The position numbers and the translations under genes were made by a program. Positions 51,839 through 53,450 of a DNA stretch of 53,450 nucleotides are shown piece after piece. The stretch covers positions 1-53,450 of the forward strand of contig CALWEM010000015.1 in NCBI GenBank assembly GCA_944377315.1, given 5' to 3'. Source of the DNA: an uncultured Clostridia bacterium. GTDB lineage: Bacteria; Bacillota; Clostridia; Christensenellales; UBA1242. The notes beneath the pieces were generated by a model. The model had not been told where the DNA came from, did no database searches, and saw only the letters and a program-made list of their open reading frames with translations. How positions within the stretch are numbered: the first letter of the stretch is position 1; every line of letters begins with the position of its first letter.

Positions 51839-51889
51839 ATTTTTCTCCTTTGTCCTAAAGTTTATTACATATTTTTTTCATATTCAAGG

Positions 51890-52528
51890 TTATGTGCCAC
51901 TTTTTTTCTTTTTGTTTTTCATAAAGAGAAACGCCATAATAATGCCAATGCAGGCAAGAGCAATGGTGATGGCATAGATAATTGCTGGATTGATGCCATC
52001 TGGCGCCACTTCGCTTTTAAGCACATATCCATAGAGAAGTTCGTTTCCGATTTTCACAGCCACAGCGTTATAGCCGGTTATGTCATTGTCAAAACCTTCA
52101 TACAAGAACACTCGTGTGCCTTTTTCCAAGGCGATGTCAGTTTCCGTGAATTCTTCACCATTAATTTCATATAGGTTGGTGTCGTTTTTGAGTGTGGCAT
52201 TGAAAGTTGGATAGGTTTCAATTCCACTTGAATTTTCCACCACAAATTGAGAAAAAATATAACCACTTGTCGTTTTTCCATTAACTGAAAGAACACTGTA
52301 AAAAGAATCGTAAACTTTCAAATTGCCACTTTCATCTTCTTCAAGTGTCAGAATATCTTTGTGCTTCACCATAATCTCGCTCATATTATTCACGCCAAGG
52401 CTTGGCGAAGTGTATAGATAGCAAGAATTGGCGATGCAGATATATTCCTTCTCACTTTCAGCGTTTGCAAAATTGACACTTGGCAAACACAACAAACATA
52501 ATGAAAATATAAGAAGAATTTTTCTCAC
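51890..52528 (-). CDS. Secreted, C-terminally anchored protein with SH3-like repeats
   Basis: 212 residues starting at GTG 52528; a TTG at 52564 is part of the -35 box. From GTG the protein begins with a textbook signal peptide (M-R-K-I-L-L-I-F-S-L-C-L-L-C-L-P-S-V-N-F-A-N-A). Two beta-rich repeats follow (Y-L-Y-T-S-P-S-L-G ... G-Y-I-F-S-Q-F-V-V and N-L-Y-E-I-N ... L-Y-G-Y-V-L-K-S-E-V), typical of bacterial SH3 domains, then a transmembrane helix (about 180-201) and a basic tail. Orientation: outside with a C-terminal anchor. Leaderless promoter (see 52535-52564). Confidence 0.75.
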   Translation of the reverse strand: MRKILLIFSLCLLCLPSVNFANAESEKEYICIANSCYLYTSPSLGVNNMSEIMVKHKDILTLEEDESGNLKVYDSFYSVLSVNGKTTSGYIFSQFVVENSSGIETYPTFNATLKNDTNLYEINGEEFTETDIALEKGTRVFLYEGFDNDITGYNAVAVKIGNELLYGYVLKSEVAPDGINPAIIYAITIALACIGIIMAFLFMKNKKKKSGT

Positions 52529-52534
52529 TTTCCT

Positions 52535-52564
52535 ATTATCTAATATTTGAAAATGATTTGTCAA
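52535..52564 (-). promoter_or_regulatory. Promoter, leaderless GTG start
   Basis: On the minus strand: TTGACA (52564-52559), 18 bases, GATAAT (52540-52535), then six bases to the GTG at 52528. No Shine-Dalgarno sequence. Confidence 0.6.
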
Positions 52565-52572
52565 GCAAAAGC

Positions 52573-52601
52573 AAAAGATAAAAAAATAATTTCCGATTAT
52601 T
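52573..52601 (-). terminator. Low-GC terminator at the end of the 154-residue gene
   Basis: On the minus strand AATAAT-CGGAA-ATTATT followed by a T-run. The TAA stop codon (52597-52599) lies inside the left arm. Confidence 0.55.
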
Positions 52602-53061
52602 GTCGAAAATTATCTTTCTCTTTGGTTTTTCGAGTTTTCTTTTTTTTCAATTTTTCTCTTTCGGCTGGGTCAAGGCAATATGTGTTATAGATATTTTCCA
52701 ACATTTTGGAAGTTTCTTTGCCGGCAAATGTTTTTCTGACCACCCAGCGTTTTAGATCTTCAAGTTTTTTGATTTCAATGTTATGCTGTGCTGAAATTTC
52801 TGCAAGAGTCATTCGCTCCAGGTGATTAATGTCGAGTCCAAAAAGTTTGGTATACAAAATTTGTCCACTCTTTGGCATCAAGGCGAAAAGTTTTTTGATA
52901 TCTTCAATAAAAGCATATTCATCTTGGAGTCTTCTCACTCTTGACTTTAATAAATCTTCACCAAAGTCCAAGAAGTTTTGTTTCAAAAGTTCTTCCTTAA
53001 AGTCTGGTGATTTTTTCAAAGCGTCATCAATAACATCCCAAAATCCATCAAATTCATTCAT
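52597..53061 (-). CDS. Unknown cytoplasmic protein, helical
   Basis: 154 residues, almost all helical, no membrane segment. The region L-A-E-I-S-A-Q-H-N-I-E-I-K-K-L-E-D-L-K-R-W-V (about 100-121) resembles a helix-turn-helix like those of sigma-factor region 4 or small regulators, but the match is weak. The tail is very basic (K-L-K-K-K-K-T-R-K-T-K-E-K). The ATG is exactly six bases after TAAAAT with a perfect TTGACA -35, so the mRNA should be leaderless. Family not recognised. Confidence 0.75.
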   Translation of the reverse strand: MNEFDGFWDVIDDALKKSPDFKEELLKQNFLDFGEDLLKSRVRRLQDEYAFIEDIKKLFALMPKSGQILYTKLFGLDINHLERMTLAEISAQHNIEIKKLEDLKRWVVRKTFAGKETSKMLENIYNTYCLDPAEREKLKKKKTRKTKEKDNFRQ

Positions 53062-53067
53062 AAGAAT

Positions 53068-53096
53068 ATTTTATCATCAAGAATAAAGTTTGTCAA
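53068..53096 (-). promoter_or_regulatory. Consensus-like promoter, leaderless ATG start
   Basis: On the minus strand: TTGACA (53096-53091), 17 bases, TAAAAT (53073-53068), six bases, ATG (53061). The best example of the leaderless arrangement in this window. Confidence 0.75.
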
Positions 53097-53103
53097 TAAG
53101 AAG

Positions 53104-53196
53104 ATGGAAACAATATTCAAATTTGACTTTTTCAATGTTTTGTGCCACATTGTGATTGACGCGGGACACGGCGCTGATGTCAAGTTAGGACAATAA
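53104..53196 (+). pseudogene. Possible remnant of an amidase
   Basis: A 30-codon frame that contains C-H-I-V-I-D-A-G-H-G-A-D-V-K, close to the first catalytic motif of N-acetylmuramoyl-L-alanine amidases of type 3 (I-V-I-D-x-G-H-G-G), then stops. It has no ribosome binding site, and local G+C is higher than in the flanks. It may be a leftover of a deleted amidase gene, or chance. Confidence 0.3.
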
Positions 53197-53336
53197 AAAA
53201 TTTTTGGCATATAAACTTGAATTTACAAAATTTCTAGCTTAATATTTTTCTATAAAAGTTTGTGTGGAGATTCTTTACAAACTTTTTTGTTAAAAGTCGA
53301 AAATTTTTTATTAGAATAAGGAAAAAAGATGATATA

Positions 53337-53450
53337 ATGGAAAAAGCACCGAGTGAATATGCTAAATATTGGACTTCGCCTTATGCGGAAGTAAATCATT
53401 TCTATTTTCATGCTTATGACATGGGAATTACGAGAATTGTAGAATATTCT
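53337..53450 (+). CDS. Partial gene running off the window
   Basis: An open frame from ATG 53337 to the window end, 38 codons: M-E-K-A-P-S-E-Y-A-K-Y-W-T-S-P-Y-A-E-V-N-H and on to I-V-E-Y-S. The TATAAT at 53333 overlaps the ATG, so the real start may be elsewhere; AAGGA is 13 bases upstream. The stretch 53197-53336 before it is AT-rich with no feature. Family unknown. Confidence 0.4.
   Translation, partial: MEKAPSEYAKYWTSPYAEVNHFYFHAYDMGITRIVEYS

Overview
The window is AT-rich bacterial chromosome from a Gram-positive (Firmicutes-type) lineage, most likely an uncultured member of the Clostridia. The evidence is strong GGAGG-type ribosome binding sites, a WhiA gene, an AddAB rather than RecBCD nuclease, a DUF1540-like Cys protein, zinc-type S14, S4 and L36, and the order adk-map-KOW-infA-rpmJ in one continuous S10-spc-alpha superoperon. 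No phage, CRISPR array, transposase or resistance gene is visible. I cannot assign a genus.

Layout. 1-661: end of a 23S rRNA gene and a 5S rRNA with its own promoter. 662-1349: a repeat-rich stretch built partly from copies of the 5S 3' end, followed by a 63-bp tandem array. 1350-9755: mixed small operons (YwaF-like membrane protein, XRE regulator, two lipoproteins, ribosomal protein L9, a DUF1540-like Cys protein, a lipid flippase of the MOP/SpoVB type, an HU protein, a flavodoxin and an alpha/beta-hydrolase remnant). 9893-19559: a Myb-like protein, addB-addA and a large membrane-anchored coiled-coil protein with five AT-hooks. 19560-20192: a tRNA-Asn gene next to relics of its own 3' end and a third copy of the repeat seen beside the 5S gene. 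20193-20945: an unknown gene behind a consensus promoter. 21343-37237: the ribosomal superoperon, 32 genes from rpsJ to rplQ including secY, adk, map, infA and rpoA, preceded by one extended promoter and a structured leader of about 245 nt. 37285-45209: murB, dtd, a PHP phosphatase, then whiA-dnaE-pfk overlapping by ATGA. 45324-53450: a SPOR-like membrane protein, a patatin lipase, a ComEC-type hydrolase, a kinase-like protein without a P-loop, transketolase and several unknown genes.

Two themes stand out. First, six genes lack a Shine-Dalgarno sequence and have a -10 box exactly six bases before the start codon, so their mRNAs should be leaderless (5157, 10695, 46132, 48122, 52528 minus, 53061 minus). 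This also moves several starts. Second, one dispersed repeat of about 108 bp occurs three times, always beside duplicated pieces of the 3' end of a structural RNA gene (5S rRNA or tRNA-Asn). Its palindromic core is inverted between two copies. The best candidates for undescribed biology are this repeat family, the membrane-anchored AT-hook protein and the S10 leader RNA. No complete new multi-gene system is evident.
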